A DNA stretch of 64,000 nt. It comes from Symsagittifera roscoffensis. Lineage: Eukaryota; Xenacoelomorpha; Acoela; Convolutidae. Each line of letters opens with the position of its first letter. Positions within the stretch are counted from its first letter, which is position 1. Under the pieces are notes generated by a model. It ran no database searches. It had not been told where the DNA came from and saw only the letters and a program-made list of their open reading frames with translations. The stretch covers positions 5,299,954 through 5,363,953 of the forward strand of contig NC_087066.1 of assembly GCF_963678635.1 (NCBI RefSeq), given 5' to 3'. Shown here piece by piece: positions 9,963 through 21,900 of this stretch. A program made the translations under genes and the position numbers.

Positions 9963-12900
9963 GTACGCCGTTTGACCTTAGATAAGTTTGTTAGGTTTGT
10001 ATTTTGCGATGTCGCCGACTTTCGAAAAAAAACTGGCTTTTTACCAAGCCCTTTCCAGTGAAGTTTGTTGTTACATCTGAAAGGCATCTGATATTTGATT
10101 AAAAATGTAATTTGAAGTCAAATCGGCAGTTTATGATTGGAATATAGCGCAAAGTTACGACAGTATTTCAGCTCGCCCCTTTTAAATTTTAAGAAAACGT
10201 TTCCTATAACGCTGTTTGTTCCGAATTTTGAAAAAAGAAAAAACAGATGTGCTCGGGTTTTTTGTCAGATAACACTCCGTGCCGTATGAATTTTTCATAC
10301 CACATGAAATTTATTGATGCTGTATGCTCAATAAAGGATTTCAAAAAGTATTGGATCTACCCCCCCCCCCCCCCTATTGTACCTACTAAAGATCCCCCCC
10401 TTTCTTGAAAGGGGGAGATTGTTAAGTAGATCCAAAGTAAGTATTGGCGGTTGCACTGTTTTGTTTATGCAATAATCACGGAAAATTTGAAGCAATGACG
10501 GAAATAAGTAAATGTCTACGGTAATCTTTTAAATGACAATGATACAGTGAAACACACAACACTTGACTTCTCAAAATTTTTCAGATATTTGACCTTTGAT
10601 TTTCGATGCAAAATTGAAGGACTTATTGATTAAAGGTTTGTGAAGAAAACCCAAGCCCCACATACCTAGGTGGGCGATCCCATATTTTTAATGTAGAAAA
10701 TAAAACGTTTTCTTTAAAACCATTTCTTCGGGTTCCTCTGATTTCTGCAGGGTTAATTTTGGGGTCCCTTCTTTTTCTGATTTATTTTATGATCAGATCA
10801 AATTTTTGTGAACTGAAAAGTGACATTTTGTGCAGATGACGGTATCCTAGTTTTGGCTGAAAGACTGCAAAAAAATTGAATACTAACGACCGTGAGAAAA
10901 AATTTGGCTTGACCAGAGACAAAAAACACGTAGTCAACATAAAAAACATCAAAAAAACTCAATCAAAAAATGAGAGCCTGAGAAAATTAGGAGCGAAACT
11001 CGTCTTTGATATCTTGAGAAAATTTAACTTTGTTAACTTTGGGAAACGTTAAATTGCTGAAAAATTATAATGAGGCAGCACCCGTGCCTAATATAGCAAT
11101 CAGCGCTTATGAACTAACATGTGTACTTTCAAATTGCAACAAAAGTCAAACTAAGAAAAACGGAAAAAATTTAAGAGCATAATGAGGAAAAACTCAAAAG
11201 CAGCAGTCTGATTCTGTAGAAAACAAATGGTGTACTCTTTTTTTTCTCTTATCAAATTTCCCACTCTCTAGAAGTTAAAAGTATTGAACTATTTCGTTGC
11301 AAGTTATATTTAGTTCAATTTTTGCTATTTTTCTTTTTTGAGTTTGTCTGATTCCATTTATTTCGGCAGAGTTTCCAATTTTGCAGTGAACAGCTCGGTT
11401 ATATGTCAATTGATGCAATAGGACACGTTACAGCCGGCCTCAATTTGCAATTTCAAAATTTAATAAAGAAAAAAGGGGGTTGGTGTGGTTCCTAAATTTA
11501 AAAACTAGAAGCTCGGCTCGGCTGATATCGGTTAGAGCTGTCATAGAAATAAGTCGGCTATGCTGATTTCGTTCTGGGCTTCATATTATTGATGCTGGTT
11601 GTTGGCTGTTGTTGTTGAGTCTGCTGATCTTGCTAATGATTGTTGCTGGTGTAAGTTATTCATTTTGAAATGATTGAAAGTTAAGCTATTCATTCTTAAT
11701 TTTTCCAATTTCGTCGAACTTTATCGACGCATTTTTCTACCTTGATTGACCTTGGTCGACTCATATATCGACCCTGCTCAACCTATGTATCTGCCCCGGT
11801 CGACTCAAATAACGAACCTGGTTGACTCATGCATCTACTCTGGTTGACTCATGTATCTACCCTGGCTGACTCATGTATCTACCCTGGTTGACTCATGTAT
11901 CTACCCTGGTTGACTCATGTATCTACCCTGGTTGACTCATTTAACGACCCTGGTTGACTCATGTATCTACCCTGGTTGACTCATTTAACGACCCTGGTTG
12001 ACTCATGTATCTACACTGGTTGACTCATTTAACGACCCTGGTTGACTCATGTATCTACCATGGTTGACTCATGTATCTACCCTGGTTGACTCATTTAACG
12101 ACCCTGGTTGACTCATGTATCTACCCTGGTTGACTCATTTAACGACCCTGGTTGACTCATGTATCTACCCTGGTTGACTCATGTATCTACCCTGGTTGAC
12201 TCATGTATCTACAATGGTTGACTCATGTATCTACCCTGGTTGACTCATGTATCTACCCTGGTTGACTCATTTAACGACCCTGGTTGACTCATGTATCTAC
12301 CCTGGTTGACTCATTTAACGACCCTAGTTGACTCATGTATCTACCCTGGTTGACTCATTTAACGACCCTGGTTGACTCATGTATCTACACTGGTTGACTC
12401 ATTTAACGACCCTGGTTGACTCATGTATCTACCATGGTTGACTCATGTATCTACCCTGGTTGACTCATGTATCTACACTGGTTGACTCATTTAACGACCC
12501 TGGTTGACTCATGTATCTACCCTGGTTGACTCATTTAACGACCCTGGTTGACTCATGTATCTACCCTGGTTGACTCATGTATCTACCCTGGTTGACTCAT
12601 GTATCTACCATGGTTGACTCATGTATCTACCCTGGTTGACTCATGTATCTACCCTGGTTGACTCATTTAACGACCCTGGTTGACTCATGTATCTACCCTG
12701 GTTGACTCATTTAACGACCCTAGTTGACTCATGTATCTACCCTGGTTGACTCATTTAACGACCCTGGTTGACTCATGTATCTACCCTGGTTGACTCATTT
12801 AACGACCCTGGTTGACTCATGTGTCCACCCTGGTTGACTCAGTTAACGACCCTGGTTGACTCATGTATCGACTTGCCCTGATTAATTTGTGCATCAACTG

Positions 12901-15900
12901 TGTACGAGGTTAATTTTTTCTCAATTTTTTCTCGATGTGTCGATTCAATCATCAGACTTCGTTAGATCCATAAGGTCCATGCATAATTTGATCCTGTCAA
13001 CCTGAGTAGCATGCTTTACTTGACTTTTGAGCGTAAGATATTAAGGACGAAAATGCGTCACTAATTTTAAGAGCGGCGAAATATGTTTATGCCATTTGGT
13101 TTTGCTTCAAAAAGGAACCCGTCTCTTGCCCAGTTCGGCGCTGCCTCCATTCTTCCCACTCGGGACATCGGGGTTTTATTTATTAATGGTTCTATAATTT
13201 ACCAAATGCATATATTAAATTAGTCTGGGAGGATATTACACTGATCCAGTTTTTAGTAGACTGCTTTCTTCAAAAATCGGAATTCAAATGCTCTAAGCCA
13301 CTTATTTTTAAGGTATCGTTTTTAGATTGCAATCTTGAGAAACCAACAGATCCAGGTCGGTATGTGGAACCATCGGTGAAAGAGATCTGGAAAAAAGGAG
13401 TCCAGGCCTACGGAGAAGTGCCAGATGACATGAAAGGAAAGCGGGCTCAACTTCCTCATTGGCCCACTTTTCTACCATTCTTCGTTAACGGTGAGATCTT
13501 AAACCGACCCTTTGATTCTACAAAAAAATACACAGAAAAAAGCTGAACTAAACCAGGTTCGAATCCCGAGGCAACAGGGAACACTTTTTTAACAGTCAAA
13601 TCATCTAATTCAAATGTACCGAATACCACTTATTTATGCTAATATTGGGTATAAATAACGCAAAGGGAGCTATAGAAACGGATTTAAAAACTTCTCAACA
13701 TGTGTGGTATTTAAAAAAGTGGAAAATTCAGTAGCAGTCGAACGTTTTAAGCTTTTTCGCCTGATGCGAGTATTTTTCATCCCACTGTTTATGTTGGAAT
13801 AAATTTGCTCAGAGTTTTGTAAAATCTTCAATTTATATTGGTTGAAAATTTTAGCGAGGTTGAGGTTGTCGTTCGATGAAAGTGACACTCTATCTGTGTA
13901 GTTTTTTCACGCTCGTGTAGTTTTTTCACCACCCGGTTTGATGTCTGCAACTCAAGTCGCGACCGAATACCGTCCCATCGCGCGAAAGGGATTGCGCTTC
14001 TAAATTTCGCAGTCGCACAGAGGTTTTTGAGTCGCGAAGATTGCGCAAAGATCCGAATATTCCCTACTTGAGTCACGCAAAGTCTCGAATTGAAGCAGTA
14101 GAAAATGGATGGGTGACAGGAGCTTCAGCCGTTTTGAATTGCTTAAGCTTTGGAAAACTCAAAAAAGATGTTTTTAAAAAAAACGAGTCAGAAAAACAAA
14201 AATAGAAAGAAACGGAATTTTTTTCGGTCAAACAATTTAAACTAGTTGTCAGAGAATTTATAATTAATTTAGAGGACTTACGGCAATAACTCTATTTTTG
14301 GAATTTTACTTTTTTAATTAGAGAATTTTTAGTTTTGGCTTCCTGGAGTGTGAGTTCACATTCCCTTCCCGGGGTGAGATCCCCATCAATGAACTATCGA
14401 TGTTCATTGCCACAATAGCAAATTTTATCATTTGAAAATCGCTTATTTGGCTATTTTTCAGTGATGAAACAGCGATAAAAATCATATCAAAACGAGCAAA
14501 ATTAATGCTCTACTGGGATCCAATCCAGCACCCATCAGTTTAGTAGACATATCTGCTGCCCTTTGCGCCACGAATAGTTAGCTTTGAACAAACTGAAGGG
14601 CTTATAAACTCACACTCTTATTTGAAGGCTATTAAAATGCTGTAAAATTTCTTAAGTTTTAGCGCTGATTTTCTACGGAATCATTACTGAAAAAGCTCTG
14701 AAATATCCTAGGCTTAGCTATGCAAAATGCTTTGATATTTACATGAACCAGGGCTGGAACAAAGCGATTACCGGGATACTACAGAAAAAGCGCTAGTTAA
14801 CGTTGGGACTTCAACCCGGGTTTATTCTATTTTATAGAGATTTTACAACTTTTGATTGGGGAAATTTTCACGAAATTTTGGCTTAAGCTTGCTTGAGTTT
14901 TTCGGATAGGGAAAACCAAATTTTGCGACAGGCCTGCTAGGAAAAAAGGAACTTTATCACGCTTTTTTCTAAATGTGAACCATGAGTTTGTTCAATAATT
15001 TTTCATAGAAAAAAGAGTTTTTTAGATAACTTATAAAAAAAATTTGTTTTCACCCATTCTGTAATTTGTCTTGGAGATGCATTTTGATCTTTTACAAATG
15101 GGAAGAAGAAAAACCAGAGTCAACAAGATTTATTTTAAAGTTATTTCAAAAATTTTCCTATGATTTTTTTTTTGGTTTCGGGAATTCAACACAAAAACTT
15201 GATGGAAAAGAAACATCCAACTAAATCAAATGAACCGAATACGCCCATGTTGAATATGAAATCTTCAGAAAAACTAACACACACTCAGTCAAAAAGATGC
15301 GCTAAAAAACTGAAGTTAAGAAAAATTGAAAGCTTTCAACTGCAGTTGAAATTTTTTAAAGTTTTTTTGCTTGAGCCGAGCATCCACCATCCAGCGAGAA
15401 TCTATTTGGGAAAAATTTGCTCAGTATTTCGTAAAATACTCGATTTCGATTTGCTAAAACCCACCAGCTGAGGTTGAGGTTGTTGCTCCACTTTTTGAAT
15501 AAAATCACAAAAAACATATTAAATTTTTTTATACTGTCCTAACGATGTCGATAAAATCAGCTCAATTTTTTTACCTAAAATACTGATGTACTTTCAGGCC
15601 AATTTGATAAAAATATGTTACATTGCTAGATTATGAGTTGCAACTTTATTTTTCTAATTTATCCCAAATTGGCCAAAATTTCAGTTTAAAAACCCCAACT
15701 TTACAGAAAAAACGCTGGTGAAACTAAAAGTGTTTCACGGGCGTTCAATTTTTGTAAAGTCGGGGTTTTGAAACTGGTAGCTTGGCCATTTTGGGATAAT
15801 GAGGCAAAAAAGCTGTGCAACGCATCTAGCAATGCAACGCAGTTGTATCAAATTGGCCTGAGATTAGTTCAGCAATTTTTTTATGACGCATTTTGTATTG

Positions 15901-18900
15901 CGAAAATGTTCCCCAAAATGGGTAATTATTGGCTTGATTTAGTGAAAAAAAAGTCAATAAGTACTTTGTTAACTTTTGAACGAATTCTGTCTAGAGATAC
16001 CGCCAATTAGGCCGCCTCACATGAAGAATATCCAATATTTTGCCCTAGATGCTTCAAAATAGTTTTCAAACAAATAGTTGCAAATTAAACTGCAAAATTT
16101 ATGTCATTATATGATTATTAAATTTTGTCGGTCTAAAACAAAAACTCGTTTTTACATAATTTGTTTACCAAGTGGAGCCACTGCTTTAGAAAATCAAGGA
16201 TAGAAAACTTAAATCTATCACGATAGTCCAAAAACTGTTAAAAGACTGAAAACAAAATCCAAGGCGTCCAAATAACTTAAATCAGCACTGATTTTTCGAG
16301 AAGAAAAAGAGATCGAATGACGAAAAACTCTCAATGAAACTTGAGATTCCGAATTGATACAAGATTTCTTTTGGGTGAGTACTTCATATGCAGAAAAGAG
16401 AAATCAGAATCGATGGCATCGGAATAATTTATGTCCACGCTGTTTTTTCACCATGAACGAGATACTTGAGGATGAAAAATTTAAACCAAACGTTTTCTGC
16501 ATGCGCAGTGTTTATTTCTGAACCTGATTCTTTTCTAGATTCGCAAAAACATGGAAATGCGCTATTTCGAAAAAAAGTATTTGTGTTCGGTTTGAATCTT
16601 TTTGTGCTAAATACTAAAACAAACTCAAAATAAAATAATTTTGTTCTCAAAAAAAAAATGACATAAATAAGTTTTTTTTCTAAAACAACTGCAAACTATT
16701 GATCTTTTCAGCTTGAAACTTAGAAAATCTACCTGCGATCATTTTTTGTATTTCGGTTTGATTGGAGAAAAGGCGATTTAATCAAAACAATATAATAATC
16801 ATGCTTTATATCAAATCGTATAAACGGTAATATAGACTAATCCAAAAAAAACAGGCAAGCAAATGGTGAGGAATAATCAGTTGACAATCCATTCAAATTT
16901 GACAAAAATATGCGGTTTTCAGCACCTCTGGTTTTATTGAGTAAGCCCCCAGAGAGCCATGGGCAGTCAAAACTAGAAAACGATTGAATTCTATCGCGAA
17001 CTGTTGCTCGACAGCTCTCCGATTAAAATTTTGTAAAAAAAATTGTGTGATTTTTCTTTTTGTGTCATTAAGGCATTTTTTGGTTAGACTAGTTTTTATT
17101 AAGAAAAAAAAGTATAAAACAAGATAATTACAAAAACTTTACCAACTTGAAACAGATCCCACAACTTGCCAACTTTACCAACTTAAAACAGATGCCGCAA
17201 AATGATTTTGAGAAAAAACGATTTTTGCAACTGGTTAAATAAAACATGAAACGTTCTATGCAGACGTTAAACATGAAAAGATGAAACTAAAGTTTAACGC
17301 GTTTTGTCCGGTTAATTTAAATCAGCACTGGATAAAATTTTCGTTATCAATTTCCAAAACCATTTTATCTAATGAGTACCCGTTAAAGAGTTAACATAAT
17401 TTTTGTGTACAACTAGGTTAAAAAATCACCATATCAAGTTTTTATTGAATTATCGTTTTTTAGTTATTTTCGTTGAAATATCTGCAAATTAAATGAACTA
17501 ATAGGAGTTTGACAGAACAAATTGTACTTTATATTATCAAATGATGAACAACTGATGAAAATCTTGGAAGTCCGAAAGAAAACACAATAAAAGAAAAAAT
17601 GAGCTATTTTCTTTCCCTTTGAGATTGATACTGTACCTCTCAACATTCTCACTTTTAGTATAAATTTCCAGTTAAGTGAGCATTTCAGGAAATATCTTCC
17701 AAAACAAATGGCGAAAACTCAAATAAAAGAATTAGAGAAATTGAACAACAACTTTTCATACACCTAGAAGCACTTCGCAAAAAAAACGGCCGCCTCATAA
17801 ATCAAAAAAGGAAAGTTTCAACTAAGATGAGGATATGGGATACGAACTTTTTTTTACAACAAAACATTTATCAAGAGTGAAACATTTTGATGAAATAGCT
17901 GATTTTGAAAAAGTTCTCTGAATGAAATTTTGTTCAGTTCAGTGATAATTCCTCTAAGTAATTTTCGAAAAAATGAAACTTTGCCAGATAAAAGGTAAAA
18001 CAATCAATTTTTCATGCGAATAACAATCAATATCAGGAAATTTTCTACGCAGATCAAAACATGGTTTAATCAAATTTTTCTAATTGGTTAGTACCTAAAA
18101 CATAACTGATGAAGTGTATTAGACTATCCGTAATAATCTTAATTTTACTTGTTTTGTGTCTTTTCTATTTTTATTGGCAGAAAACAGTAAGATTTGTTTT
18201 TGCAATTTACCATATTGAAAATTGCTCCAACTGGAAAGGAAATAGTTTAAAGTTCCATTAAAACAGAGTTTCCTGAATTTCTCATATTGATCAAGATTTT
18301 GACAACAAGAACTTTTGCCCAACCATTCTATTAATTCCTAATTCACCAAGGACGGAGCTTTTCAAACTGTATGAGTCCAGTGAGCGAATCACCCAGAAAA
18401 CCAACAGCAACGTAAGCGACACTAGATTTACCTTCTACTTCTTTCAAAACTTACGTTCTTTGCAAAAATATTCGACAGCTCGTCGATTGAGGAACTGTGA
18501 ACAAAGATTGTGCGAATTTTTATTTGTGCAATTAAAAAATTTCATTTTAAATAAATCAAAATTTCGAGTCTGTTTGAAGCAAAAATGTACAAACAATCAA
18601 AACAATGGGAAAAAATCTCCCATTTTGCGTAGAAAAACGACATAAATTTTAACTTTGAAATTGAAATTGATTTTGATAATTTTGAAAATGATTTTGAAAT
18701 CAAATTGAAATTGATTTTTGATAACTTTTTTAAAATTTAAATCTATATTTGTAAGTTATTTTTTAGAAATTGAACTATTTTCGATTTTTTTTTGAAACAT
18801 TGACATTATTTTGCACACATGATGAGAAAATACTCCTCAATTTGCAGCATGTTAATCAAATTTACGCGTTTTTTGCACGTATGTTTAAGAGCTACAGAGT

Positions 18901-21900
18901 TACTGTTAACATATTTTTTTCGTTAACGATTCTAAAACTCTTTGATTTTTTCTGACAACAAGTTCAGAAATGATCAAAAGTTTCCAGTTTCGAGACATAA
19001 TTAGGAATTTTTGCGTCATTCCACAAATATTTTTTTTTTGGATGGGTTCTGAATTATCTAGTTTTTTGAAAAAAAAAGTTGACATTATTCTTAGGCAAAT
19101 TACAATGAAATATTTCAGTTTAATTTCATTGTTTTTCTAGCTTTGCGTTTTTGTTTTGACAATGTTGTCTTGTCGTTGTCGCTAGAAAATAAGTTATTTT
19201 TCACATTGGGACAAGGTGTAGGCCTTACCTTGGTGGTTCTGTATATGATCAAAAACATGCTGGTCTACCTAATTGAACGTTAAGAACATATAAATTTTTT
19301 AATGTTTAAATATATGTGTGTGTATATATATATTCTAATTTATTGTGCTATTTGCTTGTTGTTGCACTTGTTATGGCAAAAAACGGCGACTTTTGCCTTT
19401 ATAAGCCCATTTTTCCTGAGTCAGTTCGACTGTGGTTCATCTATGTTTCGACTGTGCTCGACCTATATTTCGACTGTGCTCGACTTATATTTCGACTGTG
19501 CTCGACCTATGTTTCGACTGTGCTCGACCTATTTTTCGACTGTGCTCGACTTATGTTTCGACTGTGCTCGACCTATGTTTCGACTGTGCTCGACCTATGT
19601 TTCGACTGTGCTCGACCTATGTTTCGATGTGCTCGACCTATGTTTCGACTGTGCTCGACCTATGTTTCGACTGTGCTCGACCTATGTTTCGACTGTGCTC
19701 GACCTATGTTTCGACTGTGCTCGACCTATGTTTCGACTGTGCTCGACCTATGCTTCCAATTTGGATATGTTACGAATGTGCTCGGCTTCTTTTTTTGTCT
19801 TTCTCGACCGAAGTCAGTTAGAATTCGACTTTGTGCTCGACTTCAAAATGCTTCTTGATTGCGGATTTTCAGTCGTAAAAATGCACCTGCTCAGCTTTCA
19901 CAGTCGAAGCATATTTCGGGCAACTAGACCCGGAAACTATGCTTAAGGCCTCTTACAATGTTTTTTACAGATCAAACGGGTTGTCTTCAATCCGCTCCCT
20001 CAGAAAATCATAGTTTTTGTTCACATGCTTTTGATTAAAACAACGGTCCTGAACCCAGTATTACAAAATCAAGCCAAAATCATTTCCGTGAACTGATTTA
20101 GGTGCATGATGTGAAATTGATCCGCAGAATGATGTGAAATTGATCCGATAATTCATTTTTTGGCCGATGTAACTTAGTAAAAACGGACCGAGTAAACATC
20201 TTCTCCCGAAATAGAAACAATTAAAATCTTCTAACCACTGTTCATCTAACTAGAACAGGATTTAAAATACAAGATTTTTGATTGGCTGGCATTTCCAACT
20301 TCTAACCATGTGGTGTTTTATTTATAACCATTATGATGTGTATCGCTGACATTTTAGCTCATTTTGCCGAATTCCGTTCTCGAATTTTCTTCAACGAAGA
20401 CGTGTGGAATGATGCGAGATTGATCTTTAAGAAATTGAATGAAGTGAACAATTGTTCAATAGAGACCAATTGTTCCGTTGTGTATGTCCACATGCGAATG
20501 CAGGTCACTTGCGGGGTCACAAATGGGGACCCGAAGTCTTCTTTTCGACAAACTATATGCAGGAAGCCTTCAAGAATGTGTCCAACACGTACAACGCAAG
20601 TTGACTCTTTTTCTTCACTTTTTCTTCATCCAAACCTGAGAAAGTGAATCATTGCGCCATCCGAATCAAAGTTCCCTATTCAAATCAGATATGAATTTAA
20701 AAAAGCGTAGTTTATCATCACAAAATGACATAAAGGGTTTTCTTGCAAGACTTATGCGATTGTTAAAAGACAACACATTTCGAAATAAACTAAAGTCTTG
20801 CATGATTCTAATAAGATTTGGTAAGATATCGTATCTAAAGCAAAGTTAAAAGTAATCTAATTGCTCAAATCTTGATTAAAAACAGTTCAAGCTGCTTTGT
20901 CTATATTTTAGAACCCAGTGTTCTACGTTGTTGGCCACACAGACTCAGATGTAGCCAATTTCTTACGTTCGCACAAAAAGGACTTCGATTCTTACAAGGT
21001 TGTCGTTGTTGCCCCATTTGAGACAAAAATGCTGAAGAGAAAGACATATGAAGGTTTGTACGTTCTCTTTAAATATTGCGACTTTCGAGGAAAATGGACG
21101 AATATTTGTGCTAGTAGTATTGTATCGTGTCCCGGATTCTGAAGGGAGGTCCTTCCTAAAGGGGGGGGGGGTGTCTCACGTAAAGACAAAAACCTACGAA
21201 ATTTGTCCTTGATTCTCGTAGGACGAAATGGGTCCTTCCTAAGGGTGAGGGTCTCATGTAAAGCAAAAACCAAAGAAATGGGTATTGATTCTCGTGAACA
21301 ACACTGAACAAATTTGTCTTTTAAAGTTAATTCCCACATTGAATTTTGATTAATCAACAACTTGGGTAATTTCTTCTATAAAGTGTTTTGACCGATTCGA
21401 AACAATTTTTATCGATGAGTATCTTCAACTACGTATTAAGGTGAAATTTTTGTACAACTTTTTCAGAAAATTTCTGACAATAATTCTCCTAGATCAATTG
21501 TTTGATTAAAAAATCTTTTCCAATTCAAACTGAATGGGCTGTGAAAATATCCGTTCAATGCAGTCGGTTTTAGTTGGTTTCGAACAAACGTGCGAGTTGC
21601 GCCTTTTGAAGGCCCCATTTCCTGTATATTGATTTTATCATGTTCTAAAATCAAGTAAAGTTCGATAAAAAAATTTTTCTTGTAAAGTCATTTTTGGAAG
21701 CTTATGACGAGTTGGCTTTATGCGAGTTTTGCGACTCAAGAAACATTTTGCTGGAGTTATCTCAAAGATGTGATATAATTTTCTTTGCCCTGTTTTGTTA
21801 TGATTTAATGGCAACCTATTGGCAGCTTGCAGTGTGGTGAAACAAAAAAAACAGCAAGTTTTATTCCAAGCACTTCATCAATTTTTCATGCTAATGAGTG

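Larger units (their letters stand above)
9963..13325 (+). other. Intron 1, with poly-C fold-back and 22-bp minisatellite
   Basis: GT...AG, 3,363 bp. It contains a fold-back at about 10345-10436 and the minisatellite at about 11.73-12.88 kb; the rest is AT-rich with no gene seen. Confidence 0.8.
13491..20357 (+). other. Intron 2, dense in repeats
   Basis: GT...AG, 6,867 bp. It contains diverged dispersed repeats, a tRNA-like relic, a long fold-back and the second 22-bp minisatellite. No other gene was recognised. Confidence 0.8.

Noticed and set aside
11730-12882. CRISPR-like array
   Set aside because: Direct 22-bp units are contiguous with no unique spacers, and the context is eukaryotic.
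13545-13575. tRNA gene from the GGTTCGAATCCCG phrase
   Set aside because: It matches a B box but no A box or closing stems were found at the right distance.
13828-14076. Minus-strand ORF of 82 codons in intron 2
   Set aside because: It overlaps a dispersed repeat, has no recognisable motif and sits inside an intron of a better-supported gene on the other strand.
19302-19946. Three overlapping plus-strand ORFs of 214, 180 and 129 codons
   Set aside because: They are the three frames of the 22-bp minisatellite, which is stop-free in every phase. All give the same repeating peptide, so this is a repeat artefact and not a cysteine-rich protein gene.
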